This document shows, one piece after another, positions 18,701-29,700 of a DNA stretch of 64,000 bases. Numbering within the stretch: position 1 is the first letter of the stretch; each line of letters opens with the position of its first letter. This stretch comes from Pelagomonas calceolata. Lineage: Eukaryota > Sar > Pelagophyceae > Pelagomonadales > Pelagomonadaceae. The position numbers and the translations under genes are program-made. Under the pieces are notes generated by a model. It was not told the origin of the DNA. It worked only from the letters and a program-made list of their open reading frames with translations, and did not search any database. The stretch is from assembly GCA_918797485.1 (NCBI GenBank), contig CAKKNE010000004.1:806001-870000 (forward strand), given 5' to 3'.

Positions 18701-21481
18701 TTGACCCTTCTTAACACGTAGGGGCGCATCTCGTCGAGTAGTGAGCTGAGGACGGAGCCGTCGTCCTCGGCATCCTCATCTTTTTCTTGCACGGCCAGGC
18801 CTTCCGCGGGCGCTTCGTGGGCGCAGGACCTGCGTATTACGTGTGTGACTGCGATCTGCGTGGTCGAGCGTGCGACTCACGGGGCGCCGCGGCGACAGCG
18901 TCGCGGGAGGCCGTGCCGCTTCCCGGCCGCGCCTCGCGCCACATGTACGCCATCGGCCGCCGCGCCGGGGGGTATTAAGTCGAAAGAAAGACGCCGGGAA
19001 CGCGCGCGTACTTCTCGACAAATTCCTCAGAATCCTCGCCAAATTGTTTTTCGTCGCAAAAAGATAATAAGGACCAGAGCTCCGTCATGTTATTTTGTAA
19101 AGGTGTCCCCGTCAACAACAACCGAGATATGGCCTTGAACGTGCCGTTGTCGCCGTGTAGAGTTCTGTACAGTCTAGAGTGTGGGTTCTTCAGTCTGTGA
19201 GCCTCGTCGACGACCAACAGACTCCAGGATATAGCACCAAGAGCGTTGGCGGAGTCCTCCAACAGTAGTTGTTCGTAGGTCGTCACGACCACATCCACCG
19301 AAGGAGTCTTTGGCGTCTTTACCTTGGGGTTTCTCTTCGCGGCCGTTTTGCGCGCCATGAGGTCCAAATTTCTCGCCTCTAGACGAGAAGCTTGGCTCCC
19401 GTGGTAGACCATGACATCTAACGCGGACCAATGTTCAAATTCTCGCTGCCAGTGGGCTAACGTCGACAGGGGTGCCACTACCAATGCAGGGCCTTGCGCG
19501 CCGTAGCGCTCCTTGGCCATTCGTACTAATGATACCGTTTGCACGGTCTTCCCGAGGCCCATCTCGTCCGCCAAGATGGACGACCGCTTCTGCAAGTAGT
19601 TAAAGGCCAGCCAAGCCACGCCGTCGATCTGATAAGGGCGCAAGTGCAGAGGACCTCCTCTATAAGGTGCTAATGGTACGGCCCGCTTCACGGCCTTGAC
19701 CGAGGCCTTGTCCTGGGCGGCTCGTGCCGACGCTTGACTGCGAGTGGGCTTCGACGCAAAGCGTCTCGCACAAGCAACAACTCTCGCATCTAGGTCTTCC
19801 CGGTCGGCACACGCCTCCAGCACGTCGGACCACCTTTCTCTAGAAGCTTCGTCGTAGCCCAGACCCGTCCACTTCACTAGTACGTCTTCCGCGTCGGGCG
19901 GAGCGACCGTGGCCGCACATAGAGCTACCGCATCAGCGACAGCCTTCCTCCGAGCCTCGCCCTGGGCCTCGGTCTCCTTGAGCGCCGATTCGTACTGCTC
20001 CGCCGCGAACTTGCGCCGCGCCGCGGCGTCGTCGAGGTCGACGCCGCTCGCGGCCGCCTGCTCCTCGTAGTTATTCTCCTCGCCCTCCATGATGCCGTCC
20101 TCCTCGAGGTCGGGAGGCGGTAGATTCAACGCGAGGCGCTTCTCGCCGGCCTCGCCCCCAACCAGGCCGGGCAGCTCGAGGACGCGCTCCTGCGTGCGTG
20201 TGGAGTGAGGGTCGCGGCGGCGGCGTGTACTCTCGAGGGCGGCTAGGCGACTGCGACCTCTCTACGCCATCGATGCGACGCCTCCACGCCATCGATGCGA
20301 CGCACCGGTCGACGCGACGCGAGGTGCCACTCTCGCTCGTGGCGCGTCGATGGCGCGACGACGCTCAGTTACAAAGGACGCCGGCTACAAACCACCTCGA
20401 CCATCTGGGGATCAAAGGCCCTTTTAGCACAGGGCGGCTTGCCGATCTCCGGGACCTGGCCCTTCCTTTCTCGACCTTGCAACGACATGATCGCCCTTTG
20501 ACAAGCTTTTTGATCTATGGACTCCAAATCTCTTTTCGTCTCCCAGGACACGTGCAGGAACGAGAACTGCTTCCACTTGACCAAGTACCGCGTGATGGGC
20601 AGGTCCTCGTCCTCCGGGAGCGCCTCGCCTCCATCAGGAACATCCATGGCCGAGCCGTGGAAGACGTGCTTCGTGCGCATCTTCTCGAGGATCGGCCGCC
20701 ACTCCTTCTTCGTCAGCGTTTCCTGGCACAAGAGCCGTTCGATGCCCTCCTTACTATCCGTCGGCGGCGGGGACCTACGACCCTTCTTCGTGCCGTAGGT
20801 GTCGCCCCTCGCGCGGGGCGAGCCGTCGCTCCCGACGTCGATGTCGGACTCGTCCTCCGCACTACTTCCAACTTCGACGTACGACTTCTGCGCCGCGGCT
20901 CGACGACTAGACCGCTCCTTCTTGGGCGGCGCGCGCCTTTTTCTAGGTGGTGACGGCGACTCCGACGAGTCGTACCTTCTCGCCCTCCGGTTCCTCCGCG
21001 GCCGGTTGTCCTCCTCCTCCCACTCGCGCTGGAGCCGCCGCGCCAACGCCTCGTCGTCCTCGGCCTGCGAGTCCTCGTCCTCGTCCTCCTCGTCGTCCTC
21101 GGCGTCGCCGTCGTCCTCGTACGCCTCCTCCTCTTCCTCCTCGTCGGCCGCGTCGGCCATGTCCTCGTCGTCGTCATCATCAAAGAGCTTGCCCGGCGAC
21201 GCCGCGGGCGCGACGTCGTCGTCGTCATCATCATCAGCGAAGAGGTCGTCGACGGGTTGTTGTTGCGTAGGCGGCGGCTGCGTCACCGCGGGCGGCGCCG
21301 CGGGCGCCTCGGTCGCCGTCGGGGCATTTTCTTGCGTTACCGTTGGCGGCGCCGGCGCCGGCGCGGCAATTGGTTGCGAGCCGTCCGGTGCCGCGGGCGG
21401 CGCGGGCGGCGCGCTGGACGGCGCGCTTGGCGAGGGCGGGCTAGGGTCACTCTCCGGCAGTGCCGGATTTGAATTTTCCAT
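15766..21481 (-). CDS. CHD1-like chromatin-remodelling ATPase, six exons
   Basis: Best model: 21481..20393, 20189..19002, 18855..17617, 17569..16930, 16792..16323 and 16191..15766, about 1683 aa. Order: a long acidic N-terminus; a chromodomain near 300-360 (ITRYLVKWKQFSFLHVSW); a second near 420-450 (DVLVKWTGLGYDE); SNF2 ATPase with DEMGLGKT (~571) and DEAH (~692); helicase C with STRAGGVGINL and ARCHRIGQTRKV; then a SANT/SLIDE-like region (WWDARHDLCLLKGVLEHG). Two chromodomains before the ATPase and SANT-SLIDE after it are the CHD1 layout: nucleosome spacing and transcription-coupled chromatin maintenance in the nucleus. The tail has VEVIDVDQ (SIM-like), QATMTSFF (PIP-box) and DEAIARSLEEED (UIM-like). 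The first two intron positions and the last are well supported. The third, fourth and exact exon edges near 18.85, 17.6 and 16.8 kb are approximate. Confidence 0.85.
16192..16328 (-). mobile_element. Introner in CHD gene (last intron)
   Basis: The 137-bp element is flanked by GTGCGGTC and GTGCGGCA (6 of 8 identical), a decayed target duplication. The plus-strand left end CTGCGTGGATTGAATC resembles the CTGTGTGGAAATCA terminus of the intact element at 55300. The core is self-complementary (cgccgatggcg, cgcggcgatggcg). Spliced from 16322 to 16192 (GTTTGT...CACGCAG) the frame is kept. Confidence 0.72.
16793..16929 (-). mobile_element. Introner-like intron in CHD gene, boundaries approximate
   Basis: A core rich in cgacgcgacg and gtcgcggcgacgg words interrupts the coding frame. 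A duplication GGCGTGCTC/GGCGTGTTC (8 of 9) sits at 16812 and 16932 and suggests insertion. The splice model GTTACATG...AACGCAG keeps the frame, but another pair is possible. Confidence 0.55.
17561..17611 (-). mobile_element. Mini-introner in CHD gene, boundaries approximate
   Basis: Only ~51 bp, between CGAGACGC (17553-17560) and GGAGACGC (17611-17618), a 7-of-8 target duplication. The coding frame on the right side (KFSELQLCEDG) and the one on the left (TVSVPRREKTLGKD) are in different phases and need a splice here. GTCTCC...GTCAG at 17616-17570 would keep the frame, with the donor GT lying inside the duplicated target. Confidence 0.5.
18856..19001 (-). mobile_element. Introner-like intron between SNF2-N and helicase-C exons
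   Basis: About 146 nt with an in-frame stop soon after the donor side. It starts GTTCCCGGCGTC, like the GGCGTCC 5' segments of the PUS7 and first CHD introns, and may end CACGCAG. A second AG at 18829 is an alternative acceptor. The core is GC-rich and self-complementary. Confidence 0.6.
20190..20392 (-). mobile_element. Introner in CHD gene (first intron)
   Basis: 203-nt intron, GTTTGTAGCCGGCGTCC ... CACACGCACGCAG, phase 0 on both sides. The core has two copies of a gcatcgatggcgt word and inverted gtcgcgtcgacc words. The 5' end matches the last CHD introner (GTTTGTCGTCGG), so the two belong to one subfamily. Confidence 0.7.
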
Positions 21482-21709
21482 CGCAGCGATGGCTTCCGGC
21501 GCGCTGCGCTGGCAATTTAAATCGGTTTCCCGGCTGCGTATCGCTGGCGCTTAGTGCGCAATGATGCCGCAAATACACTCGCCGCGTACGGCCATGCGGC
21601 TTTTGGGAACCTACTAGCCTCGCAGCCATTCGACGCTTCTTCGTCGTGGAACTGTCGTACGCACGGCTCCGAGACGCCTCGCCGGCCGAAGCTCGAGTTT
21701 CGTCTGCTT

Positions 21710-21734
21710 GCTAGTGTCTTTACAGACCGCTAGC
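21710..21734. promoter_or_regulatory. Recurrent intergenic motif in a divergent promoter
   Basis: GCTAGTGTCTTTACAGACC then GCTAGC. It lies 229 bp upstream of the CHD start (minus) and 101 bp upstream of the zinc-finger gene (plus). No other feature is seen in 21482-21834. Confidence 0.55.
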
Positions 21735-21834
21735 TCGAGTTTCGCGCGGCCGTATCGGATGCATAACTCGTGGCTCAGGCAGTAATCAGTGGTGCAACTG
21801 CTCAAACCAACGCCTCACGTCGCACAGAGCAGCC

Positions 21835-23538
21835 ATGGCGCGCGGCCGCGGCAGAGGCAGGGGAAGAGGCCGCGGCCGAGGCCGGGGCCGAGGCCGCTGG
21901 ACCTGTCTCATCTGCACCTTCGCCGAGAACCACGCGAATAGGAAGAGATGCGCGATGTGCACGAACCCCCGCGGCGCGACGAGCGCGACGGCCGCGCCGC
22001 TGCCGGCGCCAGCCGAGGACGACGACGACGACGACGACGAGCCCGAGGTCGTCGCGCCGCCGACGCGCAAGCGCAAGCATGCGCAACAGTGGACCTGCGG
22101 CGCGTGCACTTTTGTCAACGAGGGCGGCCGGACCTGCGACGTCTGCGGCGCGGCGCGGACCTACGACGCCAAGCGGCCGGCGGCGGCGCTGCGCGAGCTC
22201 GCGGCGCACAACGCCGTGCCGCCGCCGCGGCCGCCGCCGCCCACCGGCGGCGACGACACGCCCGAGGCCGACGACGCCGACATGGCCGAGGCGCCCCCGG
22301 AGGCCGAGGACGCGGCCGAGGAGCGACCGCTGCATGTAGACGACGCCGACGACGCGCCCGTGGCCGAGGAGCGACCGGCGCCGCCGGACGATGACGACGC
22401 GGAAATGGCCGAGGACGCCTCCGACGCGGCGGCGGCGGCCGACGACGGCGGCGTCGCGGGGCTCCTCCGGTCCATGATGGTCGCCGAGCAGACGTCGCGG
22501 CAGGAGTCGGGCGCCGTCGTCGCCGTCGCCGCCTGCCGCGACACGGTCGCCGTCGCCACAGCTAGATCGATCTCATTGCTACGGCTCGAGGGCGCCGCGG
22601 ACGTCCGGGAGCTGCGGCGGTGCGCGTCGCCGGGCGGTTCCGTGGTGGCCGTCGCCGTCGAAAGGCGCGGCGATTTTCTAGCCGTCGCGTGCAATAGTCG
22701 AGGTGACGACCGGCTGCTGGCGGTCTACGACTTTGGCGCGTCCGAGGCGCCGAAGCTGCGAGCGCGGCCCCAAGGCAATCAGAGGCGGTCGAAGACGCGC
22801 TTGCACCTCGACGTGGACGGCAATGAATGGGCGGCGCGCTGGTGCGAGTCCTACAACGATGATAGACCCGTGGCGCACAGGTGGGACTCGGCCGAGACTT
22901 GGGTCGCGTTGCCCTTTCCCGATGACGTGACGCTGGTGCGAGACATGACGCGGGGCGAGGGTTCTAAAAGGAAATGGACCTGCGCCGTCTGCAGCGGTGC
23001 TGAAACATGTGTAATTCTCTGGGACGAGAGCGGGAGCCGGTCGTTCGTGCTCCCAGTCGAGCCGCGCGCCTACGTCTTCGTTCCGAGTGGCGCGTCATGT
23101 AGAGTGGGCCGCTGGGCCGCGGCGCACGCGTCGGACGCGGCGGAGGGCTACGGGTCCTTGGTTTGTGTCGCGCACGCGGCGACGGCCGACGGGATTACAG
23201 CGGTGGCCTGCGCGGTCCGCAGTGACCTCAAGGCCGCAAAGGCGGCGTCGGGCGCCGCGCGGCGGTCTAGCATAGAGCAGGTGCCTCCGGCGCGGCGCGT
23301 CGCGGCGGGCGGGCCGTTCCTGTGCGAGGCCGGGACCGGCGCGTCGTTTCGCGTGCACGACGTCGTCGGCGAGCAGTCCTCTCATTTGGAGGGGGAGGGC
23401 GAGGCTGACGTCGGCGCCTGCGCGCGGCTCTGCGTCGTCGACCGCGGCGCCGCGGGCGCGTGCGTCGTGTCGACGCACGCGGGCGCCGACCGGGAAGTGC
23501 GCTTCCTGCCGCTCACGGTGACTGGTGGGGGGTCCTAA
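21835..23538 (+). CDS. RG-rich protein with two RanBP2-type zinc fingers
   Basis: Single exon, 567 aa. It opens with an uninterrupted run of Arg-Gly pairs (residues 3-20). Two RanBP2/NZF-type fingers follow: WTCLICTF ... CAMC (~22-45) and WTCGACTF ... CDVC (~86-106), each with the W-x-C-x2-C ... C-x2-C pattern. A very acidic Ala/Asp linker follows, and from ~220 a globular region with short beta-like blades (VVAVAACRDTVAVATARSISLLRL). Such fingers bind single-stranded RNA (ZRANB2/FUS type) or ubiquitin. With the RG tract, RNA binding is the better guess. The C-terminal half might be a degenerate beta-propeller; I do not recognise it. Divergent from the CHD gene. Confidence 0.72.
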   Translation: MARGRGRGRGRGRGRGRGRGRWTCLICTFAENHANRKRCAMCTNPRGATSATAAPLPAPAEDDDDDDDEPEVVAPPTRKRKHAQQWTCGACTFVNEGGRTCDVCGAARTYDAKRPAAALRELAAHNAVPPPRPPPPTGGDDTPEADDADMAEAPPEAEDAAEERPLHVDDADDAPVAEERPAPPDDDDAEMAEDASDAAAAADDGGVAGLLRSMMVAEQTSRQESGAVVAVAACRDTVAVATARSISLLRLEGAADVRELRRCASPGGSVVAVAVERRGDFLAVACNSRGDDRLLAVYDFGASEAPKLRARPQGNQRRSKTRLHLDVDGNEWAARWCESYNDDRPVAHRWDSAETWVALPFPDDVTLVRDMTRGEGSKRKWTCAVCSGAETCVILWDESGSRSFVLPVEPRAYVFVPSGASCRVGRWAAAHASDAAEGYGSLVCVAHAATADGITAVACAVRSDLKAAKAASGAARRSSIEQVPPARRVAAGGPFLCEAGTGASFRVHDVVGEQSSHLEGEGEADVGACARLCVVDRGAAGACVVSTHAGADREVRFLPLTVTGGGS

Positions 23539-23680
23539 GTTTTGGCATACTACTACCTGTCGCCAGTGTCCTCGGGCCGCCGTCGCCGACGCAATGGCTT
23601 ATTTATAAATATTAGCATGGCAGGATATGCCGCGCCGGTTCTCGACGCGACGAAGAAGGGGGCGGGCGATACGAACTGCG

Positions 23681-23754
23681 ACTGCGACCGATGCACCGTG
23701 GCGATACACAGGGGGCGACTGCGACCGATGCACCGTGGCGATGCACCGGGGGCG
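23681..23754. repeat. 37-bp tandem duplication in 3' flank of gene A
   Basis: Two copies of a ~37-bp unit (ACTGCGACCGATGCACCGTG and following bases) between the zinc-finger gene and the stop of gene A. Related single copies (gactgtgaccgatgcacc) occur in the flanks at ~34020 and ~46020, so this is a decayed piece of the same duplicated flank. Confidence 0.65.
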
Positions 23755-23780
23755 AGTCCGGCGAGCTCGCGGGGAGGCTA

Positions 23781-26700
23781 TCACACCTCGCCCGTCTTGG
23801 GCGGCGGCGGCGGCTGATCAGCGGCGGCCGCGGGGGGCTTGGCGGGCGCGGTCCGCCACGGCCCGTCGTATGCCGCCTCGGCGGCGCGCGCGCCGGCGGC
23901 GTCCTTGAAGACCACCATCGCGGCGTTGCCGCTGCCGAGGCCGACGTTCAGCACGGGCGCGAGCGCCTGGAACGTCTCACGCAGCGTGTCCTCCGTCGGC
24001 CGTGCGGCGCCGCGCGGCCACGACACCTTGAGAATGCAGGCCGGGTCGTAGGACGCCGGCGTCGGGCGCGCTGTCGGTTTCGCCTCGGGGTACGGCCAGG
24101 GCGGCAGCGACTGGCCGCCCGGGTAGGCGGCCGGCTTGGACATGTCGCTGAGCTCCAATGCGCCGCCGGCGGGTCGCGGCGGCGCCTTTTGGACCTCGAG
24201 CTCGACGTCGACCTCGACGTTCCTTTCGAAGGTGTCCTGGTCTTCTTTGTTCGTTTCGTGAGTCTCGACGTCGATGGCGTCGTAGTTCGCCCGGGCGGCG
24301 TCGTCCCACGTCGGTTGTCTCTGATTCGCCTCGATCTGAGCAGTTTTCTGGCGATGGTAGCGATGGTACGCGTAGTAACCGATGGCGGCGACGGCCAGCA
24401 AGAAGACGGCACCGGCGGCCAGCCCGCCGCCCGACGCTGCCGCAGTTTGCTCGTTCTCATCTTGCATTTGCTGGAGCATGTCGTACAGTACTTGAAGGTC
24501 GACTGGCTCTTCGCTGGAAGTCTTCTTCCACGACACGTCGAAGGTCATGCTGTGTGATTCGGGGCCCCGGGCCGGCTTCGACCAGGAGGACGTGCCTATG
24601 TCCCAAATTGGGTATTCGACTGCAATCTCGCCGTACGACCTCGAAGCAGGGTTCTCGTCCATGCTTGTCTGGTACTGGTACACCTCCTGGATGCCGTCAT
24701 CGTCTGGATCCTCGCAATCCGCGTAGAGTTCGAGCTGGATCTTCGAGTACTTGTAGCACTGATCTGGCATGTCGTCGTTCCGCGCGACGAAGATGTGAAC
24801 CTCGGACTGTCCGTACGGAATCGGGTCAATAACCAGGCCGTCTCCGTCCCGCATATTTAGGTTGGTTAGAGATACCGCACCCATCTCGAGCGCGCCCATG
24901 TCGCCCTCAGGACACTCGTCGCCGGCATCCGTTTGTTTCCCCGAGTACCACCACGTCGTGCCGCCGTTGGCCGCGCGGAGCCAGTACCGCACGCCAGCTC
25001 GCCAAGGCGATCTGTTCTGAAGCTGCACGGAGAAGAAGGCGGTCTCGCCGGGTTCCAGGTCTTTGCAGCCTTCGGTTGCGCACTGCGGCGTGATGCTAAT
25101 GATGCTGACCCCGCTGTCCCGCCGTGTCGTGCCCGTCTCACCGGGGCACGACGAGAAGCCCCCCAAGGTCGTGAAAATGGGCGTGCCGTAGGTCGCATCC
25201 ATCGCGACCTGGACGGCAAACACGTCCCTCACGTTGTCATCTTTAAGGGAAACAGCTACGGTGTGCGTGTGTCCGGTCTCCTTGTTGGCGGACCGCGACA
25301 TGCTCACCGAAAATGAATCTGTTTCTGCGTGACCCCACGTACCACAGCCCTGGATGCCGAGCTGCAGGCGGCGGCGACACCCGCCGCCTTCGGGGGGGCC
25401 CTCGTGTTCGGGCGTGTTGATCTTCTGCGCGGCCGTGAGAATCTCATTCATTTTATCCTTGGTGGCTTGGTTCACTGGGAGTTTCCGTCGCCCCTGCTCG
25501 GGCGCAGCCGCCGCCTCCTCCACCAGCTTCCGCCGTTTCTCCGCGAGCGCCTCGGGCGTCACCTCGAGCAGCTTCTTGGACACGGCGTGCACGGGACCGC
25601 TCGTCGGGTACGCGTAGCCGGCCAAGGACACGAGGCCACTGCTTGAACGAGACTCGTCGGTCAGGCGCCGGCCGATCTGAAAACCAAAACTACCGTCGTA
25701 GTTCCAGCCGCCCTCTAACGACCCATCCGTGGTCACGGACACATCGGACCCGCGCGCCTCCGCGACGTCCCACGAGAAGTCGACGCCCGTCGAGCCGGAG
25801 AACGTGAGGAATCTTTCCGTGTCGCTGAGGAAGTTTAACGCGCTCAGATAATGAGCTCCGCTCATGGTCGTTCCGATGCCGGGCACCGTACCGTCTCGCT
25901 TGCAGAACGTCTTCACAGACTCGATGTCAGTCTCAAAGCCGCACACGCCGAGGAGCGTCTGGACAAGGTCCACTTTCTCTCCGATGTTTTGGTAAGCGGT
26001 GCACAGAGGATGAAGATTGGTGGGATCTATCTTGCTCGTTGCCACGGCGCAAGCTTTTGCTGCTTCCGTGACGCTATCACTCACCTTGCCGACCGTGTCC
26101 TCGATATATTTGTGCCCGTCAAATCCTGCAGATTTTTCCTTAATATCGTCGGTGACCCCTCCGTCTTCAACTCCCCCATCAGGTATCACAGACTGCATGT
26201 CCTCGCCACGCTTGTGCCTGTTGAGGTTCTCAATCCCCCGCGCGACGAAGTCCTTGACTTCGGAGGACTGCGCGTCGCTTAGGTCGTTTAGGTCTTTGTG
26301 AAACTTTGTAAAGTCCGTGTGCAAACCGTCCATTACCGTCTGAAGCTGTGCGGCGACGCTCGTCTTCTCGGTTGCCCGGTAGGCTGTGAGCACTTTCTCC
26401 CAATTAGTTAGCTGTGTTTGCAGTTTCGTAGCGTCCATGCCCTCACCTGATATTTCCATGTCTCCATTACCTATGTCCCGAACCGCTTCGCCCAAACGCT
26501 CGATCGTCTTCTCGATCTCGTAGACCGTCATGACGTACGTCGTGATCCTCTCAGGTATGAACTCGACCGTCTGCCTTCCGGCGAGACAGATCTCACCGTT
26601 TCCATTTTTCCCCTCTCCCTCTGGTGGGTCTCTGTAGACCTCTATGGCCGAGATGAAGCGCAGGTTGGCGCCGCCACCAATAATAACATCGGACGGCTGG

Positions 26701-29700
26701 CCCGCCAGGTATGGCGAGTCAGAAGTGGTGATGGCAATTCCAAAGGAGATGCCGATGTCAAAGTGTGACGATGATCCGCGGCTGACGGTAATGCTAGTAC
26801 TATCTGACTGACCTCCTCCATGGTTGGTTCCAATACCCACGCCGTTGAAAATGACCCCGGGCGGCGCAGTTTTGAAACCGCCCTGAATGCCTCCAGAGGC
26901 GCTCCATTGGAACGTCTTGCCCAACGTTGCGGCGTGCGCGCCCTCGATGGCCATGGACGTCGAGATTGTTGACCCTTCGACGAGCGTGGCCGTCGACGCG
27001 CCGCCCGGCGGGTCGCGGAGGACCGAGAAGATCAGACCCTCCACGGCCGTCGTCCAGACCTGAGGAACCTCCTCAGCGATCGATCCCAGTATCAGCACGT
27101 GGCGCTCGAACAAAATCCTGGCGTTGTCGAACGCCCGCGTGAACTCCACGCTGATCTTCTTCGAGAAGGGCGCGAAGGGGTTGGGTTCGCCGGCCGTCAT
27201 GAAATGCGTGAACTCGAGGATGGATCCATCGCTCGACTCGGAGCAGGCGGTACTCGGGGTGATACTTGGGCAGCTTTCCTCGTAGTCCTCGGGGGTCACG
27301 CCGTCGGCGACATGGATCTTGATCTGGTGGTCGTCCGACGGCAGGTTCACACTAGGCGGTGGGTTATTCTCGTAGCCGTTACATTTGCCGCCCTCATCCC
27401 ACGGATAAATACCGTCGGCACCACAATTTGGCTCGCGCTCCACGAGCTCGAACTTGAACTCCACGACGTCGCCCTTGTTCAAGATCGAGTCCTCGTTGCT
27501 GGTACAGGCCTCGCCGTAAATGTTAATAGTGTCGTCCGTTTCAGGGTCATCCGTGAGAGGTTCGGGGGGCGAGAGCAGGAGGTCCTCGATTTTAGATCCG
27601 GCCTTTACTGCATTGAGACAGAGCGGCGAAATGATTTCGAACTGAACCAAGGCCGCCGCCGCGCTATTGTGGGCGAGATCCCTGCCAAAGTTTCGATCTA
27701 CCGGCAGCTCGTCTACGTAGGTGTAGTCCATGGTCGCGCAGGGTCTCTCTGCGCTCCCGGATACGTCGGGGATCTTCGCGCGGCAGCCGCGGAGCATAAT
27801 TTCCTCAGCGTTCACGGTGTCATCATCGTCACCAGACACGAAAAGCGTTCCTACCATCTCATCGCGCGGCGTCGGACCGTCAGGGTCGCCATCGCAGTCG
27901 TGAACCACGAGCTCTTGGTCGGCATTAGATAAAGTGCCGGGCGGGTAGTAATACTTCGGCTCGTCGACCTCGTCCGCCTCGAGCACGCGCACGTCGAACG
28001 CGGCGGCTCCGAGCCAGAAGGCGGCCTCGCCCCGCAGTATCCAGGCCGGCAGCTCCCACCCACAGCGCGCGACGCTCGCGACGACCGGCACGCCATTCAC
28101 GTACGAGGCCGGCTCTCGATTCGCGCCCGCGACGAGTCTCGCGGAGAGGCTCTGCATACTCGTGTCGAGGAAGTGGACCTCGGCATTTTCGTCTGCCTTG
28201 TAGTTGAACGTCGGCGCCTGGCCACCCGATGGATTGACCGAGAATTGCGTTGCTTGGGCGGCCGAAAACGCGTGCGTGACCGAGAACGTGTGCGCGACGG
28301 AGTTGAAGCTACAGAGGTAGTCCTTTACACACTGATCCGAAGGCCTCGGATCGTCGTTGAACTGAAACCCTATAGTATCATCCCAACCCGTAATAGAGAT
28401 CCAGGATCCCGCCTGGTAGCTTTCCGACGCAGATTTCCCTCCGTTCGGCTCATTGTAATATGTTGATGAGGCAGTCTCTGCCTCTCGCAGAAACCACGGC
28501 GACCCCGCGACGCTCGTCCAGCCAGCGACGACGGCCCCCGCGTCGTCGCTATTCATCGCGTACGTAATGGTTTCGGGATAAGTCCCATGCTGCTCGCGGT
28601 AGACGCCGACGAGGTTGGGCAAATGCTCTTTGCCCGTGATGCTTTGGTACTTATCACGCACGGCCTTTGCGTGCTCGTAGCTCCGCGGGACCCAGATGTC
28701 GTAGCCAGCGGGGCAGGAGTTGTCGTCGAAGTGACCACATGTCAGAGTACCATCTATCACCTCGAGGACGTCTACAAACTGCGTCCCCGTCGTGTCCGTG
28801 AATTGGACGCAGTGAAGCGAGCGGCCTTCGTGTGTGGACGTGCCAACAGCCGTGCACTCGGGCGGAGAAGCGCCGCCGTAGTATTCTTTCAGGCTGAGCG
28901 TCACAATCTCACCGTTGAAGACGGCGGTCGAGTACGTGCCGTCGTCCTGCAGCTCCACGTCTTCGACGGCTCCCGAAGCGCGCGTGATCTCGAGCTTTGC
29001 GCCGTCGACGGAACAGATGCACTCCTCTGTGTCCGCCCTCGTGTAGATGGCTGCGACCGAGATGGCGGTATCGGGGGCGAAGCCGGATCCGGTATCTTCC
29101 TGCCAAGTACCAGATACTGCCTCAAGGTCCTGGGCCGAGTCAGCCACATGTATCGCTGCAGAAGCACTTCCACAGCCGTCACTTCCGATGTGCCATTTTC
29201 CAGTTTTGTACCAAATATACTGATCGCTGCTGCAGTCGACGCACTCGTAGTAGGGCACATCCTCGCACAGCCCGTTCTGCCGGTACGTCCCGTGCGTGTC
29301 TTGATGATTGGAGGTTCCTGAGACAAGGAAAGAGTCTAACAGGAACTGGAACTTCGTGTGAGGGCAGTCCTCAGCGAAGTAAGCGGCACCGAAGCCGGCG
29401 TGCGACACGGTGCCCGAGATGACGACGGCCGTCTCGTCGATGAAGGTCAAGGGGGCCTCCTCCAGGTGGCGCAAGATCGCTTGCTGGGTTGGGGGCTCGA
29501 AGTCGTGTTCCAGTATTCCGAGGACCTTGATCGGATCGCCCCAGATCCGGCTGGTAGCAGAAGTTGGGTCAGTAGAAGAGCCGGTCAAGGTAGCCCAACT
29601 GGATCCAGCGTAATTGTTCGTAGTAATACAGGTAGATTCGTCGTTGATAATCCAAACTTTATCCGCGGAACGCCATAGGTAGCCACCGCAATCCCTGCAC

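Noticed and set aside
18776-19042. Separate small gene between the two halves of the remodeller
   Set aside because: Arg-rich frame passing through the introner-like intron; the flanking exons join into one SNF2 ATPase.
21786-22335. Overlapping Arg/Gly-rich frames on both strands around the zinc-finger gene
   Set aside because: Shadows of the RG and acidic tracts of the 567-aa protein, which alone shows paired zinc-finger cysteines.
23681-23754. Short direct repeats that might suggest a CRISPR array
   Set aside because: Only two copies directly abutting, no spacers, eukaryotic context; a simple tandem duplication.
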